Positions 8,302 to 17,293 of a DNA stretch of 42,297 nucleotides are shown in pieces. The notes beneath the pieces were generated by a model. It was not told the DNA's origin. It saw only the letters and a list, made by a program, of their open reading frames with translations, and ran no database searches. Each line of letters begins with the position of its first letter. Within the stretch, counting starts at the first letter, position 1. A program made the translations under genes and the position numbers. The stretch is from NCBI GenBank assembly GCA_947449575.1, contig CANFRV010000029.1, positions 1 to 42,297 of the forward strand, read 5' to 3'. Source of the stretch: Flavobacteriales bacterium. GTDB taxonomy: Bacteria; Bacteroidota; Bacteroidia; Flavobacteriales_D; Crocinitomicaceae.

Positions 8302-11300
8302 ACTCGTATTTTACTTTCCAACCTCTATTTTCCAAGACTCGATGAAATGTCACTAATTCGTTGGCATCTGATAAAGTTGAGTAAATAGAATAAAAACAAG
8401 CTTCTTTACCATTTGATTTTTGAACAATTGTTGGCAGAAGTCCATGGGGAAATACAGCCAACTGAGATTCTTCTGACACCGATACTACAGATTCTTCTGC
8501 TTGAATCAAAAAGTAACGTAAAAGATTTATGGATTCATTATCACTTATTTTAAAATCGGCAGAAGTCACCGAAGTTATAAAATCAATTGTTTTCTTAGCG
8601 CGAGAAAATAGCACATTTAATCGTTTTGGACCAGTTCTTTGATTTAATGGGCCAAATTGCATCTTAAATTCACCCATAGAATTTTTCCCATAACCCATGC
8701 TAATTAATAAATGATCACACTCCTCTCCTTGCACATTTTCTAAGGCCTTAAAAAATAGGTCGCCATTTTCAATCCGGTCTTCCACTGTTTGCTGCGTTGA
8801 TGAAGAAAGATGCTCCCAAATGCATTTTAATTGAGATTCAGAAAAAGCAACAATTCCAATTGACTTTTTTTCGAGAAGATTCACCTCTATCAGTTGAGCC
8901 ATCACTTTAGCTTCCTCTTTATTTGTGCGATCCTCGTACACTGCTTCGCTGCAATAATGCAGAGAAATAGGATTTTGATGCGCGTCTCCCGACGGATAAG
9001 TAATCAATGAATTTTTATAAAAATAGCGATTCGAAAAAGCAATCAACTGAGGGTGAGAGCTTCTATAATGGTGTTTTAAAAATACATTTTTCCAATAAAA
9101 TCCAGCCTGATGCAATAAATCGACTGTTTCAACAGCACTCGATTTGAAATAAGAAGTTGGACTCATCTGCTGCTCATCGCCCGCTACAATAATTCTTTTA
9201 CCTCGATGAAGTGAACCCAGAGCATTTGGAAGTGGTATTTGACTCGCCTCATCAAAGATAACGACATCGAATAAATTTTCTGTTAGTGGGAAACATTTAG
9301 CAACTTGAGACGGATTACTTAACCAAATAGGCTTCAAAAGATTAATCCAAATAGCTGCTTCTGTTTGCATTAATTCACGAATGGATGGATGACTTCTACT
9401 CTTTGAAAATTCCTTTACTAAAATCGATTTACCTTTTCTGAGGAGTTGCTTTTTTTCCTTTTCATCGCTAGATAATTTATGCGCTGGAGTCCCTAAAAGT
9501 TGATGAAATTCTTGAAATTTTAACTCTATTTTTTCAACAATTTGTTGCGAAAAAAGTTGACTTTCATCTGCTTGCTCGCTACAAATTTTTTCTATTTTAG
9601 CGTGCAGCTGTTCTGCATTAAACTTTGCTAATTCAGGGAAATAACTTTCAAATTTTACCCAATTACTTTTAAGAACTGTCGCGTTGTACTCCTCTAGTGT
9701 GGCGTTTTTTCCTAGTAAACGATAACTGGCATTCGTTAACTGAATAACAAAAGGACGCCTCCGAATTAATTCTTCGAAATACATTGAAAAACGGGTAAAA
9801 AAATCGAGTAGTAGCGTATCATTTGAGAAATGAAAATAGGTATTTACCACTGTATTAAGTTGATGTAAAGGTTGGTGAAATTCACATAATTTCCTTCTAT
9901 CATCTTTTGAAATCTGAGCATATACTGCCCAATCATTTTTGTCTAATTGCGAAATATAGGCATCAATTATAGGCAATTCAGTATCTATCAATTCAATTCC
10001 CAAATCAAGAAAGTCATTTTTTATTTTACTTTTTTCATCCTCAATTTCTAGGTGCTGAATCCAATTTGTAAGTGCGCTTATTGGTTCAATGAAGGCAGAT
10101 TTTACTAAAATTCCCATTCTTTTTTTCGCCTTTCTTTTCGTGAAATAAGTACCGGAAGTATATGCCTCCAATAATCCAATTGATTCATTTTTGGAAGGCT
10201 GAAATTTCCAATTATTTCTTTCATCTTCAACTCCCTTCGCCCTACTTTGAAGCGAAACATATTTCTTTTTCAGTTGATTGTATTTTCTTCTTTCTTTCGA
10301 TTCGGGATTTAGGAGTAAGGCGTATGATTTAAATAATTCATTTTCAATTATTTGACAAATCGCCGCAGATTTCATTGCCGTATGAATCTCACTCACCGTA
10401 GTGATATTAAAATGTACAGAAAGTTCTTGAATTGTTGTTTTCCACGCTGCAATTTTGACATCAAATGACTCAAATACATCATTCTTATACACGTCAAAAG
10501 GAATAAAAGAGATTATTTCAGGGAGTTTTGTTACATATATTTTTTCAATGATTTCTACTTCTTTTTCCCACTCAGAAATAGTTGGAGAATCACTTGTGTA
10601 ATTCGTTTTTGATAGATTATAATTTTTAGAAAGATTTTTAAATTGATCAAAGCTAACACCTCCAATTAAATCATTTTTAGAAAGTAGATTCAGCTGCAAT
10701 TGCAAATTATCAAGGTATTGTTCAGATAAATTCAAATTAGTAATTCCAACCACCTTTGTTTTCTCCATTCGGTCCCACACTTTTTTTAGCGAAGAAATGA
10801 AATCGTTCGAAATCGTTTCAGTAGTAGTAATAAACGAAAAATCATCCAACTGAAATTGTCCTAATTTCTTTTGCAGTACCTCCAGCGCGACTCTCTTTTC
10901 TGAAACCACAAGTGCTGTGGAATTACCGTGCAGAATTTTCCCCAATACATTCGATAGGACTTGAGATTTCCCGGTTCCTGGTGGACCTTGAATGACTGTG
11001 TTCGACAGTTCTACTTCGCTGAAAACAGTTAATTGATCATTATCTGCTGGAAATAAATTAGTAGTAGTAAGATTAAATTTTGTATTATTTTCAACATCTT
11101 CTTGCCCTAGTATTTGAGAAACATTATCTCCTATTTTTTCTAATTCGATTAATCCTTCTAAATCCTTGACAATCTGAAATCGATGATGATGAAAATTTGC
11201 GATATGCGATTCACGCTGAATTTCGCCTTCCAGTCCAATAGAGGAAATCCATGATTGAATATTTTCACTAAATTTTTCATCCAATTCAAACACTGGAATT

Positions 11301-11701
11301 TCAATGGAGTAGGATTGCTTAAAATAATTTTTCAAAAATGGATTGAAAAAAGATTCATCCGTTAATTTTTCAAATGTAATTTCATTTTTTAACTTGTTTT
11401 TCCGAAAACGAAGAGGAATTAAAACCAAAGGCGTTTTTACTCGTTTTGATTTAAAATTCCATTCAAAGAAAAGAGAGCAAATACAAAGCGGTTGAACACC
11501 AGACTCTCGGAAAACGTGCTCATTTATTTTAATAAGGGCGCTTAATGGCGGAGTAGCGATTTCGGTGAATTCACTTTTATCTATCTCATTATTAATAAAA
11601 TAGGTCTTAGAATCTACTATATTTACTAATATATCATTCGAGGTAATTGAGTTCATTTCACTCAATATACTACCAATACTATTTTTTATTACCGAGTCCA
11701 A
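8300..11701 (-). CDS. Large superfamily 1 DNA/RNA helicase (AAA_11/AAA_12, DUF4011-like)
   Basis: A 1133-aa cytoplasmic helicase of the Upf1-like SF1 group. Walker A QGPPGTGKSQVLSNV lies near residue 240, Walker B VVIFDEASQIPLPNALG near 817, GDEQQMSP (motif III), HHYRSSHPQLIAFSNRYF (motif IV), and C-terminal QGEECDHLLISMGY with LNVLFSRAKK (motifs V/VI). The N-terminal ~230 residues resemble the DUF4011 region (PLVLIPLRF, then KLTDESFFNPFLKNYF). About 570 residues of helical insert separate motifs I and II. Many relatives carry a C-terminal nuclease or DUF3320; none is evident here. It may act in DNA repair or defence, but nothing in the context decides. Confidence 0.8.
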   Translation of the reverse strand: MDSVIKNSIGSILSEMNSITSNDILVNIVDSKTYFINNEIDKSEFTEIATPPLSALIKINEHVFRESGVQPLCICSLFFEWNFKSKRVKTPLVLIPLRFRKNKLKNEITFEKLTDESFFNPFLKNYFKQSYSIEIPVFELDEKFSENIQSWISSIGLEGEIQRESHIANFHHHRFQIVKDLEGLIELEKIGDNVSQILGQEDVENNTKFNLTTTNLFPADNDQLTVFSEVELSNTVIQGPPGTGKSQVLSNVLGKILHGNSTALVVSEKRVALEVLQKKLGQFQLDDFSFITTTETISNDFISSLKKVWDRMEKTKVVGITNLNLSEQYLDNLQLQLNLLSKNDLIGGVSFDQFKNLSKNYNLSKTNYTSDSPTISEWEKEVEIIEKIYVTKLPEIISFIPFDVYKNDVFESFDVKIAAWKTTIQELSVHFNITTVSEIHTAMKSAAICQIIENELFKSYALLLNPESKERRKYNQLKKKYVSLQSRAKGVEDERNNWKFQPSKNESIGLLEAYTSGTYFTKRKAKKRMGILVKSAFIEPISALTNWIQHLEIEDEKSKIKNDFLDLGIELIDTELPIIDAYISQLDKNDWAVYAQISKDDRRKLCEFHQPLHQLNTVVNTYFHFSNDTLLLDFFTRFSMYFEELIRRRPFVIQLTNASYRLLGKNATLEEYNATVLKSNWVKFESYFPELAKFNAEQLHAKIEKICSEQADESQLFSQQIVEKIELKFQEFHQLLGTPAHKLSSDEKEKKQLLRKGKSILVKEFSKSRSHPSIRELMQTEAAIWINLLKPIWLSNPSQVAKCFPLTENLFDVVIFDEASQIPLPNALGSLHRGKRIIVAGDEQQMSPTSYFKSSAVETVDLLHQAGFYWKNVFLKHHYRSSHPQLIAFSNRYFYKNSLITYPSGDAHQNPISLHYCSEAVYEDRTNKEEAKVMAQLIEVNLLEKKSIGIVAFSESQLKCIWEHLSSSTQQTVEDRIENGDLFFKALENVQGEECDHLLISMGYGKNSMGEFKMQFGPLNQRTGPKRLNVLFSRAKKTIDFITSVTSADFKISDNESINLLRYFLIQAEESVVSVSEESQLAVFPHGLLPTIVQKSNGKEACFYSIYSTLSDANELVTFHRVLENRGWKVKYE

Positions 11702-11894
11702 TTTGTTAAAAATATCAAAACTAATGGGAATACTTAGAATTTTCTTATTATTTTTAGTTTAAAATATAGTCTATTTGCATAAAATTGACGTAAATTACCA
11801 TAAAAAGTATGAAAAAATCGTCAATCGATGCTCAAACAACACTGAAGATTGAAACGGCGTATTGCATAAGACCATTATAACAAATACTAAATAT

Positions 11895-13313
11895 ATGAAA
11901 AAATTACTACTTACTTTTATTCTTGCAGGAGCTATTTCAAGCTTTTTTTCGCAAGATCAATTATCTCAATCAGGATTTAATGTTTGGACTAACACGAACA
12001 TTGCTAGTACACCTTCCCAATGGCAAGGAGCATATACGGTTGGAATTCCTCCCAATTTAATTCCAGCTCCTATCACATCTTCAACAGATGCATCACATTT
12101 AACGAAGTCATTAAAACTTGAAACCATTGATTTAAACGGAAATCCAACTCTTGGTTTTGTTGTACTTGGGAATGTCAACGGAGCTGGTCCATCAGGAGGA
12201 ACACCTTTCACTCTTGCTGCAGATTCATTAATTTTTGATGCAAAATGTAATATTGCAGCCGATGATTCTGCCAATGTGTATGTAATGTTAGGAAATGGAG
12301 GTTCTACTTTTGACATGAATATTTTTAGAATTGGAGGGGTGCAATCTACTTGGAAAAGATTTGCGTTTAAAATTAATCCTTTCAACTTAGTGCCTGATAC
12401 GTTATTCATAGGATTTACGTCCTCTGAAACAAATGGGGCTGGGGCTGCTGTAGGATCATGGATTCAAATTGACAATATTAGATTTGCTGATGGTAGCTCT
12501 TATTCTTCGCCCATTCCAAATCCAAGTTTTGAAAACTGGGATATCATTGATGCTGAAGATCCCAATGATTGGTATACATTAAATAAGTCGTATGCAGCTT
12601 TAAATTTTGCTACGGCTCACAAAACTGCGGATGCCCAAGAAGGGGCGTATGCTTTGAACCTCATTCCTGATTCAGTAAACATGGGTGGAATGACTTTTGT
12701 TCCTGGAATCGCAATTTATGGATTTTTAGATCTTGGCAGTGGAAATGTAAGCGGAAAACCTTTTACTGCTTCGCCAACTTCAATGACAGGGTATTATAAA
12801 TGGGCGCCCGTGAGCGGTGATATTGGATCTATTAATGTAGTATTTAATGCAGCTGGAGTAACTGTAGGCGGAGGAACTTTTGATTTTATAGACGCCGTTG
12901 GAACGTATACTCCATTTACGATTCCTTTGTCAATCGCTTCAGATCCTGACACAATTATTGTGTTTATAAGCGGCGGAGACAAAGCCTTATCAAGTTTATT
13001 TATTGATAATATTCGTTTTTCAGGTGGAAATGTAGGTGTTAAAACAATTGCGTTAACAGATGCTTCAATTGGCGTATATCCAAATCCCACTTCAGATGAT
13101 GCTACCTTGAAAATTGCATTACCAAAGTCAACTACTGTTTCTTATGTGGTTATGAATGCATTAGGACAAATGATTGTTTCTGAAAATTTGGGTGCAATGA
13201 AAGATGGTGTTCATGCCATAAAATTATCTACCAGTGAATACACAACAGGCGTTTATTTCGTAAAAGTTAAAATTGGTGAGAACACAATGACACAAAAAGT
13301 GATTGTAAAATAA
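11895..13313 (+). CDS. T9SS-sorted secreted protein with repeated beta-sandwich domains
   Basis: A 472-aa exported protein. MKKLLLTFILAGAISSFFSQ is the signal peptide; ATG 11895 was chosen over a start 11 codons upstream because it begins the signal peptide. Two similar ~190-residue segments follow, each opening with a FNVWTNT.../SFENWDII... motif and ending in IQIDNIRFADG/LFIDNIRFSGG, the pattern of carbohydrate-binding-like PCMD modules. The last ~80 residues (IGVYPNPTSDDATLKI...GVYFVKVKIGENTMTQKVIVK) form a type A T9SS sorting domain. Probably a surface or secreted binding protein; ligand unknown. A single-gene transcript ended at 13333-13365. Confidence 0.82.
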   Translation: MKKLLLTFILAGAISSFFSQDQLSQSGFNVWTNTNIASTPSQWQGAYTVGIPPNLIPAPITSSTDASHLTKSLKLETIDLNGNPTLGFVVLGNVNGAGPSGGTPFTLAADSLIFDAKCNIAADDSANVYVMLGNGGSTFDMNIFRIGGVQSTWKRFAFKINPFNLVPDTLFIGFTSSETNGAGAAVGSWIQIDNIRFADGSSYSSPIPNPSFENWDIIDAEDPNDWYTLNKSYAALNFATAHKTADAQEGAYALNLIPDSVNMGGMTFVPGIAIYGFLDLGSGNVSGKPFTASPTSMTGYYKWAPVSGDIGSINVVFNAAGVTVGGGTFDFIDAVGTYTPFTIPLSIASDPDTIIVFISGGDKALSSLFIDNIRFSGGNVGVKTIALTDASIGVYPNPTSDDATLKIALPKSTTVSYVVMNALGQMIVSENLGAMKDGVHAIKLSTSEYTTGVYFVKVKIGENTMTQKVIVK

Positions 13314-13332
13314 GTATCTAATTAATTAATAG

Positions 13333-13365
13333 AAAGGGGATTCATTTTGGATTCCCTTTTTTTTT
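13333..13365 (+). terminator. Rho-independent terminator
   Basis: AAAGGGGATTCA pairs with TGGATTCCCTTT (two wobble pairs) around a short TTT loop and runs straight into nine T. It ends the T9SS protein gene and overlaps the last codons of the convergent CAP-domain gene. Confidence 0.8.
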
Positions 13366-13896
13366 GATCGGATAAATGTATTTGTTAAATGTATTATGCT
13401 CTTTATCTAGAGCATGATACGTTACATCTAATATGATTTCATGATTCTTAGAATTAATTAAAATGATTGAAACAATTGTAGCAATATTATATTCAGGTCT
13501 AGAAATTTCTCTTTCATGCGTTGGAGAATGAATCCAAGCCTGCACTGTTTTTTCAGCAAGAAACTCATAGTCCAATTGATGAACTGCATTAATTATTGAG
13601 ACGGTACCCATACCAGTTTCACTATATCGATATAAACATTCAGAATTACTCCAGTATCCTACGCTATCAGAATGCAGCGGAACGGTTTTTACACAATTTC
13701 GATAGGCTACTCTTTTGCAGAACTGGCGCATTAAGGAGTCCTCAAATACGACAAACGGCTTAGCTCCTTTTGAGCTTCGGTAATTATTGATCTTCTTCCA
13801 AATCAAACTGTCAAGTGCAGAAGATTCTATTCTTTCATTTTGTGACATGGAAGAAAATGAAAGTAATACCAAAAAAGTGATTGCAAGTGTTTTCAT
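13342..13896 (-). CDS. Secreted CAP/SCP-domain protein
   Basis: A 184-aa exported protein: signal peptide MKTLAITFLVLLSFSSMSQ, then a compact CAP (SCP/PR-1) fold. Family landmarks are INNYRSSKGAKPFVVFEDSLMRQFCKRVAYRN (helix 1), PLHSDSVGYWSNSE (the first His and the Glu region) and AWIHSPTHEREISRPEYNIATIVSI (the W-SP-H motif with the second conserved His). CAP proteins are extracellular with no single agreed activity in bacteria. Its C-terminal codons lie in the terminator of the convergent gene. Confidence 0.78.
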   Translation of the reverse strand: MKTLAITFLVLLSFSSMSQNERIESSALDSLIWKKINNYRSSKGAKPFVVFEDSLMRQFCKRVAYRNCVKTVPLHSDSVGYWSNSECLYRYSETGMGTVSIINAVHQLDYEFLAEKTVQAWIHSPTHEREISRPEYNIATIVSIILINSKNHEIILDVTYHALDKEHNTFNKYIYPIKKKGNPK

Positions 13897-14075
13897 GACT
13901 TTAAATTTATTTTATCTACCGCTTTACAACAAAAATTGATCTAATTTTAGAATTAACAACTGGGAAGACCGTAACTTCTTATTATAAATGTTATAACATT
14001 GCGCTGCATAGAAAGTTACTTTCACTTTGTATTCTTTTTTTGTTTTATTTTGTAGTGAATTTAAAATCAAACCAA

Positions 14076-15350
14076 TTGAAAAATAAAATTTCTTTTCTTT
14101 CACTACTCTTGATCGTATTTTCGTTCTTACTTGTTCGATTTTCTTATTTTGAAAATAATACAAAAAATGGGTACAATGCAACTTCTTGGGATGCATTTGG
14201 CTACTATATGTATTTACCGAGCACTTTCATCTACCACGATGTAAAAGAACAAAAATGGATCTCTGCTATTGATTCTAACTATAACGTCACAGGTGGATAT
14301 TTGTATCAAGTGTGTGAAATTAAAAATGTGAAAGGTAAAAAGTTTACCAATAAATATTTGAGCGGAGTAGCTATTATGCAAAGTCCTTTTTTCTTTTGTG
14401 GTCATGCACTTGCTACCTTAGTCGATGCGCCTTCAGATGGTTTTTCGTGGCCCTATCAATATGCGATTATGTTTGCGGGAATATTTTGGGGATTTGTTGG
14501 ATTTATTTTCTTGAGAAAAGTACTGTTGGAATACTTTGATGATAAAACCACTTCACTCACACTTATTTTAATTGCATTAACTTCTAATCTAATACAATAT
14601 ATTTCTATAGATGGAGGAATGAGTCATACGTATATATTTCCCTTGTATGCGGGAGTGATTTGGTTGACGTTGAAATGGCATCGATCACCCAGAAAAATTT
14701 GGGCATTCTTCATTGGGTTAATTTCTGCATTAGCCATCATTTCTAGACCAACAGAACTTTTGATAATTTTCATACCTATACTTTGGAGCACACAATCAAA
14801 GGAAGAAAAAACATTGAAATGGAAGCAAGTAGCGGAAAATAAAAATCATATTATTCTTTGTTTTTTAGGTGGAATCATCGGATTATTACCTCAAATTTTG
14901 TACTGGAAATATACCACTGGTTCGATTATATATGATGTAGGAAGTAAATGGTATTTCCTAAACCCGTGGTTTCGGGTATTATTTGGACCTGAAAAAGGGT
15001 GGTTTTTATACACACCTGTCGCCATTTTGATGATAATTGGTTTTTTCTTTATGAAGAATCAACCATTTAGAAGATCCGTACTCACTTTCTGCTTATTAAA
15101 TATTTGGGTAATTATCTCTTGGTCTGATTGGAAATATGGTGCCAGTTATTCTACAAGAGCCTTAACCCAGAGTTATCCTGTTTTTGCTCTACCATTGGCA
15201 TGCTTGATTTCATTTTGTTTTGAAAAGAAAAAGCACTACCTGATTTATGGTGTGAGTATTGTTTTGATACTTCTTAATTTTTATCAATTATCCATTTATA
15301 ATCAAAGTATATTGGAAAATTTTTCGCCCTTTCTGCGAATGTATAAGTAA
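14076..15350 (+). CDS. Polytopic membrane glycosyltransferase-like protein
   Basis: About 424 aa with ten or more hydrophobic helices. The first loop after helix 1 (NATSWDAFGYYMYLPSTFIYHD) has an Asp in the position typical of GT-C dolichyl/polyprenyl-phosphate mannosyltransferase-like enzymes, and LISALAIISRPTELLI resembles the same superfamily. It probably transfers a lipid-linked sugar at the periplasmic face; substrate unknown. No ATG occurs near the 5' end: TTG 14040, GTG 14055 and TTG 14076 are in frame. I prefer TTG 14076 because it begins LKNKISFLSLLLIVFSFLL, a normal membrane-protein N-terminus. Start uncertain. Confidence 0.65.
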   Translation: MKNKISFLSLLLIVFSFLLVRFSYFENNTKNGYNATSWDAFGYYMYLPSTFIYHDVKEQKWISAIDSNYNVTGGYLYQVCEIKNVKGKKFTNKYLSGVAIMQSPFFFCGHALATLVDAPSDGFSWPYQYAIMFAGIFWGFVGFIFLRKVLLEYFDDKTTSLTLILIALTSNLIQYISIDGGMSHTYIFPLYAGVIWLTLKWHRSPRKIWAFFIGLISALAIISRPTELLIIFIPILWSTQSKEEKTLKWKQVAENKNHIILCFLGGIIGLLPQILYWKYTTGSIIYDVGSKWYFLNPWFRVLFGPEKGWFLYTPVAILMIIGFFFMKNQPFRRSVLTFCLLNIWVIISWSDWKYGASYSTRALTQSYPVFALPLACLISFCFEKKKHYLIYGVSIVLILLNFYQLSIYNQSILENFSPFLRMYK

Positions 15351-15443
15351 TTGAGATGGGAATATAAGTATGGCTACTATTTCAGATACACATGTATTTT
15401 AAGACAAAGCAAGGTAGCGTCTATTGAAATAATTATTCAAAAA

Positions 15444-16412
15444 TCAAACTTCTCGTTCCATTAAAAAAGTTGCTAAATTTAACAAGGGAGCTTTTTTATT
15501 GGTTGGAATATCAATTTTTTCTAATGCTTCTTTGGCTTTTGAATAGTGGTGATTCATTATTTCTTTGCACGCTTCTCGCACACCTAATGAATCAAAAAAA
15601 TGTCTTACAGAAGACACTTTCACATCCACTTGTTTTTCATTTAGTAATTTCTCTAATTGAACTTTTTCACTGGTATTTGACCTTTCAAAAGCGGTTAAAA
15701 GAAGTAAGGTTTTTTTGTTTGAAATGACATCACCACCCACCTGTTTTCCAAATTTTTCGGGGTCAGCATATAGATCTAAAATATCATCTTGAATTTGAAA
15801 AGCTATTCCGATTTGTTGACCGAATTCGTAGATTAATTCTCTATCTATAGTGGAAGCTCCTGCAACAATTGCACCCATTTCCAAGGCACAACCTAATAAA
15901 ACAGAAGTTTTCAATCGAATCATTTCAATGTATTCAGGAATAGAAACATTGTCTCTACTCTCAAAATCCATATCATATTGTTGTCCTTCGCAAACCTCAA
16001 TCGCTGTTCGATTAAATAGATCTAATAAAGCAGGTAAAACAACTGCATTCTGCTTGGTCAACATTTGATAGCCTTTGACTAATAAAACATCGCCAGATAG
16101 TATGGCAATACTTTGGTTCCATTTTGTATGAACAGTAGATTGGCCTCTTCGAAGTGGAGCCTCGTCCATAATATCATCATGAATTAAGGAGAAATTGTGG
16201 AAAAATTCAACCGCGATTGCACAAGGCAATGCTTGTTCCACTTTAGAACCAAACGCTTCTGCCCCTAATAACGTTAAGATTGGTCGCATTCTTTTTCCTC
16301 CTAAAACCAAGAAATAACGTAAAGGGTCATATAAATTTGCAGGTATAGAAGGGAAATCAATTTTTTCTATTTCATCCTCAATAAGTTGCGTATACCGATT
16401 TAAATCTTGCAT
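15444..16412 (-). CDS. Polyprenyl (geranylgeranyl/octaprenyl-type) diphosphate synthase
   Basis: A 322-aa trans-isoprenyl diphosphate synthase that condenses isopentenyl diphosphate onto an allylic primer. First Asp-rich motif HDDIMDEAPLRRG and second QIQDDILDLYAD bind Mg-diphosphate; GGKRMRPIL and GDVISNKKTLLLL are also typical. Chain length is not safely predictable. The start is ATG 16412 ([18 protein letters not shown]); the extension upstream would read through the end of rmlA. Its ATG overlaps the rmlA stop by one base (TAATG), so translation is coupled. Third gene of a run RND transporter-rmlA-this gene. Confidence 0.92.
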   Translation of the reverse strand: MQDLNRYTQLIEDEIEKIDFPSIPANLYDPLRYFLVLGGKRMRPILTLLGAEAFGSKVEQALPCAIAVEFFHNFSLIHDDIMDEAPLRRGQSTVHTKWNQSIAILSGDVLLVKGYQMLTKQNAVVLPALLDLFNRTAIEVCEGQQYDMDFESRDNVSIPEYIEMIRLKTSVLLGCALEMGAIVAGASTIDRELIYEFGQQIGIAFQIQDDILDLYADPEKFGKQVGGDVISNKKTLLLLTAFERSNTSEKVQLEKLLNEKQVDVKVSSVRHFFDSLGVREACKEIMNHHYSKAKEALEKIDIPTNKKAPLLNLATFLMEREV

Positions 16413-17275
16413 TATTTTTTTACGATGTTCATCAAATACGTTCCGTACCCACTTTTTACTAATGGTTTGGCTAATTCTACTAATTGCTCTTTTGAAATAT
16501 ATCCATTTCTGTAGGCGATTTCTTCGATACAACCAATTTTTAATCCTTGTCGCTCCTCAATCACTTGCACAAACTGACCTGCTTGCATGAGAGAAGCAAA
16601 AGTTCCTGTATCTAACCAAGCGGTACCTCGATTGAGAATACCAACTTTCAATTGACCTCTTCTTAAATATTCAGCATTTACATCCGTTATTTCGTATTCA
16701 CCGCGAGCAGAAGGTTTTAAATTTTTAGCAATTTCAACCACATCATTGTCATAAAAATAAAGACCTGGTACTGCATAATTAGATTTAGGATTTTCTGGTT
16801 TTTCTTCAATAGAAACCGCATTGAAGTTTTCATCAAATTCAACAACTCCATATCTTTCTGGGTCATTCACGTGATAAGCATACACTACACCACCCACAGA
16901 ATTGGCATTATCTTTCAATAAATTCCCCATTCCTACGCCGTAAAAGATATTATCTCCTAATATTAATGCCACTTTATCTTTCCCGATAAACTCTTCTCCA
17001 ATTACAAATGCTTGCGCTAAACCGTTCGGAATTGGTTGTTCGGCATATTGAAAATCACATCCTAAGCTGCTTCCATCTCCCAATAATTTCTTGAAATGGG
17101 GTAAATCATGTGGTGTAGAAATTATTAAAATTTCATTTATCCCCGCGTTCATTAACACAGATAAAGGATAGTAGATCATTGGTTTATCATACACAGGCAT
17201 TAATTGCTTACTTACAGCCAAAGTAAGTGGATGTAAACGCGTTCCTGATCCTCCTGCTAAAATAATTCCTTTCAT
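16412..17275 (-). CDS. rmlA: Glucose-1-phosphate thymidylyltransferase
   Basis: A 287-aa nucleotidyltransferase making dTDP-glucose from glucose-1-phosphate and dTTP, the first step to dTDP-rhamnose and related sugars. [39 protein letters not shown] is the nucleotide-binding signature; [40 protein letters not shown] and GTAWLDTGT complete the family pattern. Full length. It lies 18 bases after the RND transporter and overlaps the prenyl synthase start by one base. No other rml genes are in the window. Confidence 0.95.
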   Translation of the reverse strand: MKGIILAGGSGTRLHPLTLAVSKQLMPVYDKPMIYYPLSVLMNAGINEILIISTPHDLPHFKKLLGDGSSLGCDFQYAEQPIPNGLAQAFVIGEEFIGKDKVALILGDNIFYGVGMGNLLKDNANSVGGVVYAYHVNDPERYGVVEFDENFNAVSIEEKPENPKSNYAVPGLYFYDNDVVEIAKNLKPSARGEYEITDVNAEYLRRGQLKVGILNRGTAWLDTGTFASLMQAGQFVQVIEERQGLKIGCIEEIAYRNGYISKEQLVELAKPLVKSGYGTYLMNIVKK

Positions 17276-17293
17276 CGCCTCAGAAATAAAGTA

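Noticed and set aside
8300-11701. Helicase as the core of a known defence system
   Set aside because: No nuclease, methylase or other defence partner is adjacent and the neighbours are ordinary chromosomal genes.
13924-14196. Minus-strand 90-codon open frame overlapping the membrane glycosyltransferase start
   Set aside because: Its sequence is the complement of a hydrophobic coding stretch plus AT-rich intergenic DNA, with no promoter and no domain-like composition.
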